From the NCBI GenBank assembly GCA_005884125.1, contig VAXP01000141.1, forward strand, positions 1 to 36,968: a DNA stretch of 36,968 nt. The letters are read 5' to 3'. The notes under the pieces are model-generated. The model saw nothing but the letters and a program-made list of their open reading frames with translations. It did not search any database and had not been told where the DNA came from. The translations under genes were made by a program, and so were the position numbers. Origin of the DNA: Actinomycetota bacterium. GTDB taxonomy: Bacteria > Actinomycetota > Acidimicrobiia > Acidimicrobiales > AC-35. Positions 9,149 through 16,736 of the stretch are shown in pieces (position 1 is the stretch's first letter; the number at the start of each line of letters is the position of its first letter).

Positions 9149-9958
9149 GTGCCCGAGCCCGTCATCCGCCCCCGTCCCCGGCCGCGGGCGGCGGGGGCGC
9201 TGGCGGCCGTCGTCGCCGTGGCCATGGCCACGGGCGCCTGCCGCCAGGAGGCGGTGCGCATCGTGTTCAGGCCCAGAGCCGGGGACGCCCTGAGCTACCG
9301 GGTCAAGGTGCGCACGACAAGCGACATCCACCTCACCGGGCAGGAGGCGCAGAGGTCGGTGGACGAGATCACCTTCACCGAACGCCAGCAGGTGCTCGCC
9401 GTCGACGCCGAGGGCACGACCGTGTCCGTGCGCATCAGCGTGCCCGGGACGCAGCGCGACTACGTGGTGCGCCTCGACCGCCAGTTCCAGCTCACCTCGG
9501 TGCAGCAGGTCGAGGGTCTGCCCAGCGCCGAGCTGGGTCGCCTGGGCCTGGCCGAGATCTTCCCCCCCGCCGCGGGCGCGCCCCCGGACAGGCCGCTGCG
9601 GACAGGGAACCGCTGGCGCATCGACCAGGTGGTGGACCTGCCCGGCCTGCAGCGGGCCCGGCTGTAGGGCACGGGCCGCCTGGCCGGGCTGGGCAGCTCC
9701 TCGGGCCGGCGGCTGGCCACCGTGTCGGCCACGCTCGACCTTCCCGTGACCGGCCCCGCGCCCCCGCCCGCGCCCGCGGGGGTGACCCTGACCGGCACCC
9801 AGCGCACCCGGTCCCAGACGACGCGCTCGCTCGGCGACGGGTCGGTGGAGGGCGTGCGGGCCGACAGCGCCGCCGACCTGGTCATCTCCCTGCCCTCGGG
9901 CGGCACCGTGGGCACCCTGCACCTGGAGGTGGGCTCGGTCACCAGCCGGCTGCGGTGA
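9149..9958 (+). pseudogene. Putative exported lipoprotein gene interrupted by an in-frame amber codon
   Basis: The GTG at 9149 starts a basic n-region, a hydrophobic stretch (AGALAAVVAVAMATGAC) and a cysteine that could be lipidated, though TGAC is a weak lipobox. The mature part is beta-rich (ALSYRVKVRTTSDIHLTG, then repeated Thr/Val strands) and resembles DUF6263-type secreted proteins; that likeness is tentative. After 172 codons a TAG occurs at 9665-9667. The same frame stays open for another 96 codons with matching composition and periodic strands up to the TGA at 9958. The flanks read RARL-stop-GTGRLAGLG, so a CAG-to-TAG change (Gln to stop) is the simplest explanation. Real truncation, read-through or a base-call error cannot be told apart here. 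Confidence 0.7.
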
Positions 9959-9991
9959 GGCGACCGGGGTCCCGCACCCGCCCGGTCAGGG

Positions 9992-10618
9992 CTACCTGGT
10001 CGTCGAGGTGGCGTGGACCGTGGTCGTCGTGGAGCGGCCGGGCGCGGTGGTGGCGGGGTGGGAGGTGGAGGTCGAGCCCGGCGCGGTGGTGGGAGCGGTG
10101 GTGCCGGCCAGGTCGGGCCCGATCCACACGACGACGTTGGCTGCCTTGGTGTCGAAGGGAGGCGGGGTGGGCAGGGGCTGCACGGAGGTGGCGGGCAGGT
10201 TGAGCACCACGGCGATGGCCGCGGCGTCGCGGTCGAAGCCGGGCTGGAACAGGACCTCGGTGGACCTGGCCTGCTGGGTCACCGACGCGGCCGCCAGCAC
10301 GTCGTAGCCGGCGGCCTTGAGGGTGTTGCCCACGCGAGCGCCGGCCCCGTTGACCGAGGTGGAGTTGGCCGGAAACACCTTCACGTCATGCGGGGAGCGG
10401 GCCAGCACCGTGGTGGGGGTGGGGAGGGTGGAGACGGTCGCGACGGGGCGGGGGGTCTTGCCCGTCGCCAGCGTGGTCCCTCTGGGGTTGTCGGCGCTGT
10501 TGAGCAGGACGATCCCCAGCACCACGGCCACGGCCAAAAGGACCAGGCCGCGCGCCGTGGCTCCGCCCGCGGAGCGGCCGAAGGAGCCGTCGCCGGCGGC
10601 GTGCCGCCCCTGTCTCAC
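9992..10618 (-). CDS. Membrane-anchored LytR_C-domain protein (VirR-like)
   Basis: 208 residues. A cytoplasmic basic/glycine-rich start of about 20 residues is followed by one transmembrane helix (GLVLLAVAVVLGIVLLN). A LytR_C (PF13399-like) domain comes next, with VKVFPANSTSVNGAGARVGNTLK-type sequence and LNLPATSVQ. The protein ends in a Thr/Ser/Pro-rich tail of about 35 residues that looks like an extracytoplasmic, perhaps glycosylated, stalk. The GTG start overlaps the stop of the DUF3263 gene in a GTGA, so the two are translationally coupled. The same pairing occurs in mycobacteria, where the LytR_C member (Rv0431, VirR) affects cell envelope integrity and vesicle release (from memory). 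Function here is inferred from that pairing. Confidence 0.8.
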   Translation of the reverse strand: MRQGRHAAGDGSFGRSAGGATARGLVLLAVAVVLGIVLLNSADNPRGTTLATGKTPRPVATVSTLPTPTTVLARSPHDVKVFPANSTSVNGAGARVGNTLKAAGYDVLAAASVTQQARSTEVLFQPGFDRDAAAIAVVLNLPATSVQPLPTPPPFDTKAANVVVWIGPDLAGTTAPTTAPGSTSTSHPATTAPGRSTTTTVHATSTTR

Positions 10619-10875
10619 CGCGAGGGAGGCTCGCTCGCGGGTCGACCCTCGAACCGGGCCCGCCGGCGCCGGTCCCGCATGCGACGCAGGCGGCGAACGA
10701 CCAGGGGGTCGTAGGCCATGGCGTCGCAGGAGTCCAGCAGCTCGTTCAGAACCTGGTAGTAGCGAGTGGGGGACAGGTCGAATCGCTCGCGGATGGCGAG
10801 CTCCTTCGGGCCTGGTTCCGTCCACCACGAGCGCTCGAAGTCGAGGATCGCCTGGTCCCGATCGGAGAGTGCCAT
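10615..10875 (-). CDS. DUF3263 small DNA-binding-like protein
   Basis: An 86-residue protein starting MALSDRDQAILDFERSWW. The signature is GPKELAIRERFDLSPTRYYQVLNELLDS, a helix-turn-helix-like segment split around KELAIRERF and SPTRYYQVLNELL, followed by a strongly basic region (VVRRLRRMRDRRRRARF). This is the DUF3263 family of actinobacteria, presumed DNA-binding because of its resemblance to sigma-factor region 4. The ATG at 10875 was preferred to an upstream non-ATG start because the family begins here. It is the first gene of a two-gene unit with the LytR_C protein. Confidence 0.85.
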   Translation of the reverse strand: MALSDRDQAILDFERSWWTEPGPKELAIRERFDLSPTRYYQVLNELLDSCDAMAYDPLVVRRLRRMRDRRRRARFEGRPASEPPSR

Positions 10876-10993
10876 CCCGGGCAGCCTGCCAACCCCGACC
10901 GTCAGAATCAAGGACCCTCGGCCGGGCGGAGAGACGCAGCCGGGATCGGCGCCGAGGACCGCCGCGGCCTCGCCCCTACCATGGCCGCGTCAC

Positions 10994-11067
10994 GCCCGAG
11001 TAGCTCAGCTGGCCAGAGCACCCGCCTTGTAAGCGGGTGGTCGTGGGTTCGAGTCCCACCTCGGGCT
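10994..11067 (+). tRNA. tRNA-Thr (anticodon UGU)
   Basis: A complete cloverleaf. The acceptor stem GCCCGAG pairs with CTCGGGC (discriminator U at 11067). The D arm is GCTC...GAGC, the anticodon stem CCCGC/GCGGG holds the loop CTTGTAA with TGT at positions 34-36, and the T arm is GTGGG-TTCGAGT-CCCAC. No CCA is encoded. It reads ACA and, by wobble, other Thr codons. Confidence 0.97.
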
Positions 11068-11105
11068 CGGGTCGGGTTGTTCTCCAGCTCCGTGTGCCCG
11101 CCGTG

Positions 11106-11125
11106 CCCGTCGCCGAGAGGACGGG
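11106..11125. terminator. Small hairpin between tRNA-Thr and sigH ends
   Basis: CCCGTC (11106-11111) pairs with GACGGG (11120-11125) around an 8-base loop, in the 72-base gap between two convergent transcripts. There is no U tract. It may be a weak bidirectional terminator. Confidence 0.35.
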
Positions 11126-11139
11126 GCCGGGCCCAGAGG

Positions 11140-11811
11140 TCAAGCCAGGACGATGTCGGGGTCCTCGGTCGCTTCCTCGTGCAGATGCTGGTCGACCTTG
11201 CGCTTGATGCGCTGCAGGGCGTTGTCTATGGACTTGACGTGGCGGCCCAGCTGCTCGCCGATCTCCTGGTAGGACTTGCCCTCCACGTAGAGGCGGAGCA
11301 CGTCCACCTCGAGGCCGGAGAGCATGTCGGCCATGGACTGGCGCATCTGGGCCATGCGCTCGTTGGCCAGCACCGTCTCGGCCGGGTCGGGCGTGTGATG
11401 GGACACGAGCATGTCCTCGATCGAGCGCTCGCCCGGCTCGTCGCCGCCCCGCACACCGGAGATGGAGACGTAGCGGTTGAGGGGCTGGTGCTTCTGGCGG
11501 GTGGCCGTCTTGATGGCGGTGATGACCTGGCGGGTGATGCACAGCTCGGCGAAGGCCCGGAACGAGGCCTGGCGCTCGGGCCTGAAGTCGCGGGCGGCCT
11601 TGAACAGGCCGATCATCCCCTCCTGCTCGATGTCGTCGGCGTCGGCGCCCACGATGAAGTAGCCGCGCGCCTTGGCCCGGGCGAAGCGCCGGTAGCGCTC
11701 CAGCAGCACCTGCAGAGAGGCCTCGTCACCCTGGTGGAAGCGGGCGACCAGCTCGTCGTCGGCCAGCTCGGTGAGGGGGGAACATCCGGACCGGAGCAAC
11801 TGAAGCGCCAT
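11140..11811 (-). CDS. SigH-like RNA polymerase sigma factor (sigma-70 family)
   Basis: 223 residues with region 2 (LVARFHQGDEASLQVLLERY, then DADDIEQEGMIGLFKAARDF, the core-binding helix), TRQVITAIKTATRQKHQPLN and a region 4 helix-turn-helix (LYVEGKSYQEIGEQLGRHVKS). The order and the phrase GADADDIEQEGMIGLFKA resemble Bacillus Spo0H/SigH more than ECF factors. Equivalent genes in non-sporulating actinobacteria are usually called SigH-like and their regulon is unclear. The ATG at 11811 has AGGAG 7 bases upstream. A sigma-70-type promoter lies about 100 bases upstream, so the factor is probably made by the housekeeping polymerase. No anti-sigma factor gene is adjacent. Confidence 0.9.
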   Translation of the reverse strand: MALQLLRSGCSPLTELADDELVARFHQGDEASLQVLLERYRRFARAKARGYFIVGADADDIEQEGMIGLFKAARDFRPERQASFRAFAELCITRQVITAIKTATRQKHQPLNRYVSISGVRGGDEPGERSIEDMLVSHHTPDPAETVLANERMAQMRQSMADMLSGLEVDVLRLYVEGKSYQEIGEQLGRHVKSIDNALQRIKRKVDQHLHEEATEDPDIVLA

Positions 11812-11867
11812 GTCTGACTCCTGCAGTGGTGTGACGACGCCGCCGGATGCCTGAAGTTGTGGTGGGG

Positions 11868-11903
11868 GACTAGCCGCCTGGATGACTAGCCGGATAGGAC
11901 TAG
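11868..11903. repeat. Three GACTAG direct repeats in the sigH leader
   Basis: GACTAG occurs at 11868, 11884 and 11898 (plus-strand reading), the first two extended to GACTAGCC, at spacings of 16 and 14 bases. They cover the predicted start of transcription and early leader of the sigma factor gene. They could be an operator array, but no known regulator motif is recognised. Confidence 0.45.
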
Positions 11904-11906
11904 TGC

Positions 11907-11935
11907 TTTGTAGCTACTCCCTGGTCAGGTGTCAA
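11907..11935 (-). promoter_or_regulatory. Promoter of the sigma factor gene
   Basis: On the minus strand a consensus TTGACA (11935-11930) is followed after exactly 17 bases by TACAAA (11912-11907). The implied leader is about 90 bases. The local sequence is less GC-rich than its surroundings, as expected for a promoter. Confidence 0.7.
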
Positions 11936-12054
11936 CCGTCACAGTGCGCGCGGAAAGGCCAAAGCCCACCAGGCCCGCCACAACGGACAGTGGGCGATTG
12001 CCACGAAACCGACAAGATGGACAAGGGCCGCGGCCGTCAGCCGCGTCGGACCGC

Positions 12055-12897
12055 TCAGCTGCGGCGGCGGGCCACCTCGAAGCAGGCCACCGCGCCCGCG
12101 GCGGCCACGTTGAGGGAGGCGACCGCCCCCCGCATGGGGACGGCGACGAGCACCTCGCAGCGCTGCCTCGTCAGCTTCGACAGGCCCGACCCCTCCGCTC
12201 CCAGCACGAGGGCCACGGCCTGATCGGCCAGGGTCAGCTCGAACAGTGACGAGGGCGCCCCCGGGTCGAGTCCCACCGTCCAGACGCCATGACCGGCCAG
12301 GCTGCGCAGGGCCGACGGCACCCCGGCGACGACGGCCATGGCGATGTGCTCGATGGCGCCGGCCGCGGCCTTGGCCACGCCCGGAGTCACGTGGGCGGCC
12401 CGGTGGCGGGGAAGGATCGCCCCCGTGGCCCCCGCAGCCACGCCGCTGCGCAGGAGGGCGCCCAGGTTGTGGGGGTCGGTGACGCCGTCGAACACGAGCA
12501 GGAACGGCGCCCCGCCGTCGGGGCCGGGCCGGCACAGCTCGTCCAGGTCCACGTCGGGCAGGGCCTCGGCGTGGGCCAGCACCCCCTGGGGGGCCTCGGT
12601 CCGGGCCGCGGCCTCGAGCCGGGCCCGGGGGACGTGGCGCAGGGGCACCCGGCGCTCGTGGGCCAGAAACGCGATCTCTTCGAGCAGCGGCGAGGGATCG
12701 ACGCCCTCGGCCACCCACACCTCCCGGGCCCGGCGCCGGCCCGCGGCCAGGAGCTCGCGCACGGCGCGCCTGCCCTCCACCTGCTCGCCGCCCAGGTCCC
12801 CCCGATCCGAGCCGCGGCGGGAGCCGGGCTGGCGGGATCCGGGTGGCCGGGGCCGGTGGCCCCGGGGACGGTCCCGGGGGGTTCGGGCCGGGCTCAC
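12055..12897 (-). CDS. rlmB: 23S rRNA 2'-O-ribose methyltransferase, TrmH/SpoU family (RlmB)
   Basis: A SPOUT-fold methyltransferase using SAM to methylate a guanosine ribose in 23S rRNA. 280 residues. About 35 basic, disordered residues come first, then a substrate-binding domain (VEGRRAVRELLAAGRRRAREVWVAEG) and the SpoU domain with FDGVTDPHNLGALLRSGVAAG (motif 1), LVLGAEGSGLSKL (motif 2) and MRGAVASLNVAAAGAVACFE (motif 3), which form the knot. The GTG start overlaps the ispDF stop in GTGA. The exact nucleotide target is assigned by family and not proven by sequence. Confidence 0.92.
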   Translation of the reverse strand: MSPARTPRDRPRGHRPRPPGSRQPGSRRGSDRGDLGGEQVEGRRAVRELLAAGRRRAREVWVAEGVDPSPLLEEIAFLAHERRVPLRHVPRARLEAAARTEAPQGVLAHAEALPDVDLDELCRPGPDGGAPFLLVFDGVTDPHNLGALLRSGVAAGATGAILPRHRAAHVTPGVAKAAAGAIEHIAMAVVAGVPSALRSLAGHGVWTVGLDPGAPSSLFELTLADQAVALVLGAEGSGLSKLTRQRCEVLVAVPMRGAVASLNVAAAGAVACFEVARRRS

Positions 12898-14063
12898 CGG
12901 GGCTGGAGCTGGGCCACGGCCCAGCAGGCCACGCCCTCGCCCCGGCCCAGGGCGCCCAGGCCCTCGGCCCGGGTGGCCTTGACGCTCACGGGCGCGCCCA
13001 GCACGGCGGCCAGACTGCGCTCCAGGTCGGCCCGGTGGGGAGCCAGGCGCGGGGCCTCGAGCACGACCGTGCAGTCGACGTTGGCCGGGCGCAGGCCCGC
13101 CTCCCTCACCATGTCCACGACCCGGGCCAGCAGGGCCAGGCTGTCGGCGTCCCGCCAGCGCTCGTCGCTGTCGGGGAAGTGCGCTCCCAGGTCACCCAGG
13201 CAGGCGCCACCCAGGAGGGCGTCGGCCACGGCGTGGGCGACCACGTCGGCGTCGCTGTGACCGGCCAGGCCCCGCTCCCCCGGGAGCGTCACCCCTCCCA
13301 GGACCAGGGCGCGGCCGGGGTCGTCGGAGAAGGCGTGGACGTCGAAGCCCATACCCACCCGGGCTGCCGGCGCCTGTGCCCGCCCGCCCAGCAGGGTCCG
13401 GGCCAGGGCCAGGTCGTCGGGGGTGGTGACCTTGAGGTTGCGGGGGTCCCCGGCCACGACCTCGACCCTCCCGCCCGCGGCTTCGACCAGGGCGGCGTCG
13501 TCGGTGGCCTCGGGCTCGCCCTGGTGGGCCCGCCTCAGGGCCGAGGCCAGGAAGGCCTGGGGCGTCTGCACGGCCACCAGCCCGGATCGGTCCAGGGTGT
13601 CGACGACGGCCGAGCCCGCGGCGCGCTTGATGGTGTCCGCAGGGCGCACGCCGGGGACGGCGCCGTCGGCCCCCGAGCGCACGGCGGCGATCACGGCCCG
13701 GAACAGGGCGGGCCCGGCCAGGGGACGGCAGCCGTCGTGCACGACCACCACGTGGGCGTCGTCGGGGACCAGGGCCAGCCCGGCCCGCACCGACGCCGAC
13801 CGCGTCGCCCCCCCGGTCACCGTCGTCGTCGGAGGCGGGGTGGGGCCCGGGGATGCCACAGGGTCGGGTGCTTCGCCCGTCCCCGGGGGGAGGACGACGA
13901 CGACGCCGTCGCAGGCGTCCGCGGCCGCGGCCACCGACCAGTCCAGGACGCGACGGTCACCCAGGGCTGCGAACTGCTTGGCCCCGCCGAAGCGCTCCCC
14001 GGCGCCGGCGGCGACGACCACGGCCCACACGCTGGTGGCCCCGCTGCGCTCAGACCCGGACAC
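12894..14063 (-). CDS. ispDF: Bifunctional IspD/IspF of the MEP isoprenoid pathway
   Basis: A 389-residue fusion. The N-terminal half is 2-C-methyl-D-erythritol 4-phosphate cytidylyltransferase: VVVAAGAGERFGGAKQFAAL (nucleotide loop), VVVVHDGCRPL and TPQAFLASALRRAH. The C-terminal half, from about residue 230, is 2-C-methyl-D-erythritol 2,4-cyclodiphosphate synthase: MGFDVHAF with the metal ligands Asp and His, GHSDADVVAHAVADALLG, FPDSDERW and KATRAEGLGALGRGEGVACW. IspE, the enzyme acting between these two steps, is not in the window. The gene lies in the carD / PIN-TRAM / ispDF / rlmB run and supplies precursors for the prenyl synthase encoded further right. Confidence 0.95.
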   Translation of the reverse strand: MSGSERSGATSVWAVVVAAGAGERFGGAKQFAALGDRRVLDWSVAAAADACDGVVVVLPPGTGEAPDPVASPGPTPPPTTTVTGGATRSASVRAGLALVPDDAHVVVVHDGCRPLAGPALFRAVIAAVRSGADGAVPGVRPADTIKRAAGSAVVDTLDRSGLVAVQTPQAFLASALRRAHQGEPEATDDAALVEAAGGRVEVVAGDPRNLKVTTPDDLALARTLLGGRAQAPAARVGMGFDVHAFSDDPGRALVLGGVTLPGERGLAGHSDADVVAHAVADALLGGACLGDLGAHFPDSDERWRDADSLALLARVVDMVREAGLRPANVDCTVVLEAPRLAPHRADLERSLAAVLGAPVSVKATRAEGLGALGRGEGVACWAVAQLQPR

Positions 14064-14124
14064 GGGCCAACGCTACCGGTGGGGTCGCGCCCCTCCCCGG
14101 CGCCGCGGACTGGGTGTCAGCCCG

Positions 14125-15171
14125 TCAGTCCTCGGCCGCCATGGAGGCGAACAGCATGCGGCCGATCGAGGTCTGCACGTTGCCGGTGACCCGCACGTCT
14201 ATCTCCTGGCCGACCAGGGGGGCGGCGTCCACCACGACGACCATGGTGCCGTCGTCCAGGAAGCCCACGCCCTGGCCCGGCTCCTTGCCCTGGCGCGTGA
14301 TGGGCAGGCGCAGGGTCTCGCCGGGGACGTGGACCTTGCGCAGGCCCTCCGAGAGGCTGTCGATGTTGAGGCAGTGCACGCCCTGGAGCTCGGCGACGCG
14401 CTGCAGGGGGCTGTCGACGGTCAGGAGCTGGACCTGCAGGCGTCGGGCCAGGGCCACGAGCTTGGCGTCCACCTGCTCGTGCTCCAGGACCTCGTCATCG
14501 ATGATGTGGACCTCCACCCCGGAGGTGCGCTGGATGGCGTCGAGGAGGTCGAGGCCCCTGCGCCCCCGGCGCCGGCGCACCGGGTCCTGGGCGTCGGCGA
14601 TGGCCTGCAGCTCGTCGAGGACGAAGTGGGGCACGAGCACCGCGCCCTTGAGGAAGCCGGCCCGGGCCAGCGCCAGCAGGCGCCCGTCGATGACCGCGCT
14701 GGTGTCGAGGAGGGTGGCGCCCTCCTCCACCGTGGCGCCGTAGGGGGAGGCCCGCACCAGGGGGCGGGTCGAGAGACCGGCGATGGCCAGGAGGCCCTCG
14801 GCGTTGTGGCCGGCCAGGGCCGCGCCCCCGTAGACGCCGATCCACACCAGCAGCATGAGGGCGGGCCAGCCGATCATCGGGGGCAGCAGGACGATGAGGG
14901 GGAAGCCCACCAGCAGGGCCAGCCCGCCTGCGCCCACGGCGCCGAAGGTCCCGGCCAGGAGCCGGGCGGGCGAGGCCTGCTCGATGCGGCGCTCCGCCAT
15001 CCCCATGGCCTGGCCCAGCAGGCGGCCCAGGATCCCCCCGGCCACGTAGCCCAGGGCCGCCCCCAGGGTGGCGCCCAGGATGGCGTGGTCCCCCGGGCTC
15101 TGCTGGGCCAGGGTGAAGCCCCCGGCCGTGGCCAGGAACACGATGATCAGGCGGGTGGTCTCGACGAACAT
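14125..15171 (-). CDS. Membrane-anchored PIN-TRAM domain protein (YacL-like)
   Basis: 348 residues. The N-terminal third is membrane: helices near LIIVFLATAGGFTLA, AILGATLGAALGYVAGGIL, and two in LALLVGFPLIVLLPPMIGW-PALMLLVWIGVYGG. A PIN domain follows from about residue 150, with LLDTSAVIDGRLL, the acidic residues in VLDELQAIADAQDP, and [19 protein letters not shown], a candidate Mg-dependent nuclease. The C-terminus (GQGVGFLDDGTMVVVVDAA, then VRVTGNVQTSIGRMLFA) is a TRAM RNA-binding domain. This architecture is Bacillus YacL, usually found near carD and ispD; its RNA substrate is not established. The ATG at 15171 has AAGG upstream. Confidence 0.9.
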   Translation of the reverse strand: MFVETTRLIIVFLATAGGFTLAQQSPGDHAILGATLGAALGYVAGGILGRLLGQAMGMAERRIEQASPARLLAGTFGAVGAGGLALLVGFPLIVLLPPMIGWPALMLLVWIGVYGGAALAGHNAEGLLAIAGLSTRPLVRASPYGATVEEGATLLDTSAVIDGRLLALARAGFLKGAVLVPHFVLDELQAIADAQDPVRRRRGRRGLDLLDAIQRTSGVEVHIIDDEVLEHEQVDAKLVALARRLQVQLLTVDSPLQRVAELQGVHCLNIDSLSEGLRKVHVPGETLRLPITRQGKEPGQGVGFLDDGTMVVVVDAAPLVGQEIDVRVTGNVQTSIGRMLFASMAAED

Positions 15172-15383
15172 GGGAATTCGTCGCCTTTATCGGCATCCGG
15201 GCGCCCGGCCCTGAAGGTTCGGGCCCCGGGGGACGCCTGGCCCCGGCAGATCCTCCCCGGCCCCCTGGGGCCCTGGCGCACCGGGGGCCGTCAGGGGCGG
15301 CCGTGTGGGGTCCTCCGGGGGCCCACCCGGGTCCTCTCGGGGGATGCCCGGGGCCCGCCGGCCTGCTCAGCGCTGGACCAGGG
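15172..15383. other. GC-rich spacer between carD and the PIN-TRAM gene, with short repeats
   Basis: A 212-base non-coding gap. It holds two imperfect copies of GGGTCCTCxCGGGGG (15308-15321 and 15329-15343) and nested CCCGGG palindromes that could form hairpins just after the carD stop. This may be an attenuator or partial terminator in the carD transcript. No convincing gene or promoter was found. Confidence 0.35.
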
Positions 15384-15863
15384 CTAGGGCAGGGCCTCGT
15401 TGAGCTTCTTCTCGGCCTCCTCCTCGCTCACGCCTATGGCGAAGGTGAGCTCGGAGACCAGGATCTGGCGGGCCCGGGTCAGCATGCGCTTCTCCCCCGC
15501 GGAAAGGCCCTTGTCCTTGTCGCGGATGGAGAGGTTCCTGACCACTTCGGCGACCTGGTAGATGTCGCCCGACTTGAGCTTCTCGACGTGGTTCTTGTAG
15601 CGCCGCGACCAGTTGGTCGGCATTCGCGCCTCCTTCTTGCGAAGGACGGCGAAGACCTCTTCCACCTCCTCGTCGTTGATCACCTCGCGCAGGCCGACCT
15701 CGTCGGTGTTGTCGGCGGGGACCATCAGCGTCAGGTCGCCGTACGCGAGGCGCAGCACCAGGTACTCCCGCGTCTCCCCGAATACCTGCTTCTTCTCGCG
15801 CTTTTCGATCACGGCGGCGCCGTGATGGGGATACACGACCTTGTCACCGACGTCGAAGGACAT
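15384..15863 (-). CDS. carD: CarD-family RNA polymerase-binding transcription regulator
   Basis: 159 residues. The N-terminal RNA polymerase-interaction domain starts MSFDVGDKVVYPHHGAAVIE. The C-terminal helical DNA-binding domain includes MPTNWSRRYKNHVEKLKSGD, with the tryptophan that wedges into the -10 upstream edge. CarD stabilises open complexes, notably at rRNA promoters, and is essential in mycobacteria. The ATG at 15863 is preceded by GGGAG; longer upstream reading is possible but has no homology. A promoter is visible upstream. carD is the first gene of the run to rlmB and is divergent from crp. Confidence 0.96.
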   Translation of the reverse strand: MSFDVGDKVVYPHHGAAVIEKREKKQVFGETREYLVLRLAYGDLTLMVPADNTDEVGLREVINDEEVEEVFAVLRKKEARMPTNWSRRYKNHVEKLKSGDIYQVAEVVRNLSIRDKDKGLSAGEKRMLTRARQILVSELTFAIGVSEEEAEKKLNEALP

Positions 15864-15900
15864 AGATCTCCCGGGGGCGAGATGGAGGGGGGTAGCTCTT

Positions 15901-15929
15901 AGGGTACGGGTCGCGCCCCCAACGCTCAA
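15901..15929 (-). promoter_or_regulatory. Probable carD promoter
   Basis: On the minus strand TTGAGC (15929-15924) and TACCCT (15906-15901) are 17 bases apart, about 40 bases before the carD start. The spacing is ideal and the hexamers are moderate. Confidence 0.5.
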
Positions 15930-16021
15930 CTCGGTGCCCGTGTCCGCGCCGGCCGCGCGGCGCGGCCCCGGCGCAAAGCGGTTCGGACCCGCCGCGACCG
16001 TCGCCACTACGCTCGCTCGAG

Positions 16022-16690
16022 GTGCCCGAGGTGGACGTCGTCGAGCTGCTGTCCCGAGCCGAGCTGTTCCGAGCGCTGGACGACCGCGCCCTGGCCGAGC
16101 TGGCCAGCGCGGCCCGGCCGGTCACGCTCCAGCGCAACGCCACCGCCTTCGAGGAGGACGCGCCGGCCGAGGACCTCTACGTCGTGCGCTCGGGGCGCAT
16201 CGCCATCGTCCGTCGCTCCCCGGACGGGCGGGAGTCGGTCGTGGCCCTCATGGAGGAAGGCGACCTCTTCGGGGAGATGTCCATGTTCGACGGCAAGGGC
16301 CGGTCGGCCAACGCCCGGGCCCTGGAACCGTCCGAGCTGGTGGCGGTGCCCTTCCGCGCCGTCCGCGGCGTGCTCGAGGAGCGGCCCCAGCTCCTGTGGC
16401 ACGTGGTCGAGCTGCTCGCGGGCCGCCTCCGGGTCACCGACGTGGCCCTGGGCGACACCGTGTTCCTGGACGTGACCGGGCGCACGGCCAAGCGCCTGCT
16501 GGAGCTGGCCGCGGGAGCCGACGAGTTCATCCTGCCCCTGACCCAGGAGGAGCTGGCGGGAATGGTGGGCGCGTCGCGCGAGCGGGTGAACAAGGCCATC
16601 GCCGCCTTCATCCGCCTCGGGTGGATCGAGCAGACCGACCGCCGTTACCGGATCAAGGACCGCAACCAGCTGTCGCGCCGGGCGACCTGA
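16022..16690 (+). CDS. Crp/Fnr-family transcription regulator (cAMP receptor type)
   Basis: 222 residues. The cyclic-nucleotide-binding beta roll has the phosphate-binding cassette LFGEMSMFDGKGRSANA, keeping the Gly-Glu and Arg-Ser pair that contact cAMP. A long dimer helix follows. The C-terminal winged helix-turn-helix contains LTQEELAGMVGASRERVNKA, whose recognition helix (GASRERVNKA) resembles mycobacterial Crp (Rv3676: GASRETVNKA). There is no cysteine cluster for an Fnr iron-sulfur centre. The start is GTG at 16022, with another GTG three codons on. It is divergent from carD with a 158-base shared region, so cross-regulation is possible, though I see no clear Crp palindrome there. Confidence 0.93.
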   Translation: MPEVDVVELLSRAELFRALDDRALAELASAARPVTLQRNATAFEEDAPAEDLYVVRSGRIAIVRRSPDGRESVVALMEEGDLFGEMSMFDGKGRSANARALEPSELVAVPFRAVRGVLEERPQLLWHVVELLAGRLRVTDVALGDTVFLDVTGRTAKRLLELAAGADEFILPLTQEELAGMVGASRERVNKAIAAFIRLGWIEQTDRRYRIKDRNQLSRRAT

Positions 16691-16736
16691 GCCCGCGGCG
16701 GCGCCGCGGCTGCCTATAGCCCCTCGCCCGACCCTC

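Noticed and set aside
10976..11542. Minus-strand open frame covering tRNA-Thr and the sigH end
   Set aside because: It runs across a complete tRNA and another frame of the sigma factor gene; no homology.
12843..14189. Plus-strand open frames antisense to ispDF
   Set aside because: IspD and IspF motifs are unmistakable on the minus strand; the plus-strand products are repetitive and featureless.
15864..16021. Crp-type palindrome in the carD-crp divergent region
   Set aside because: No TGTGA-N6-TCACA-like repeat found; only the carD promoter was supportable.
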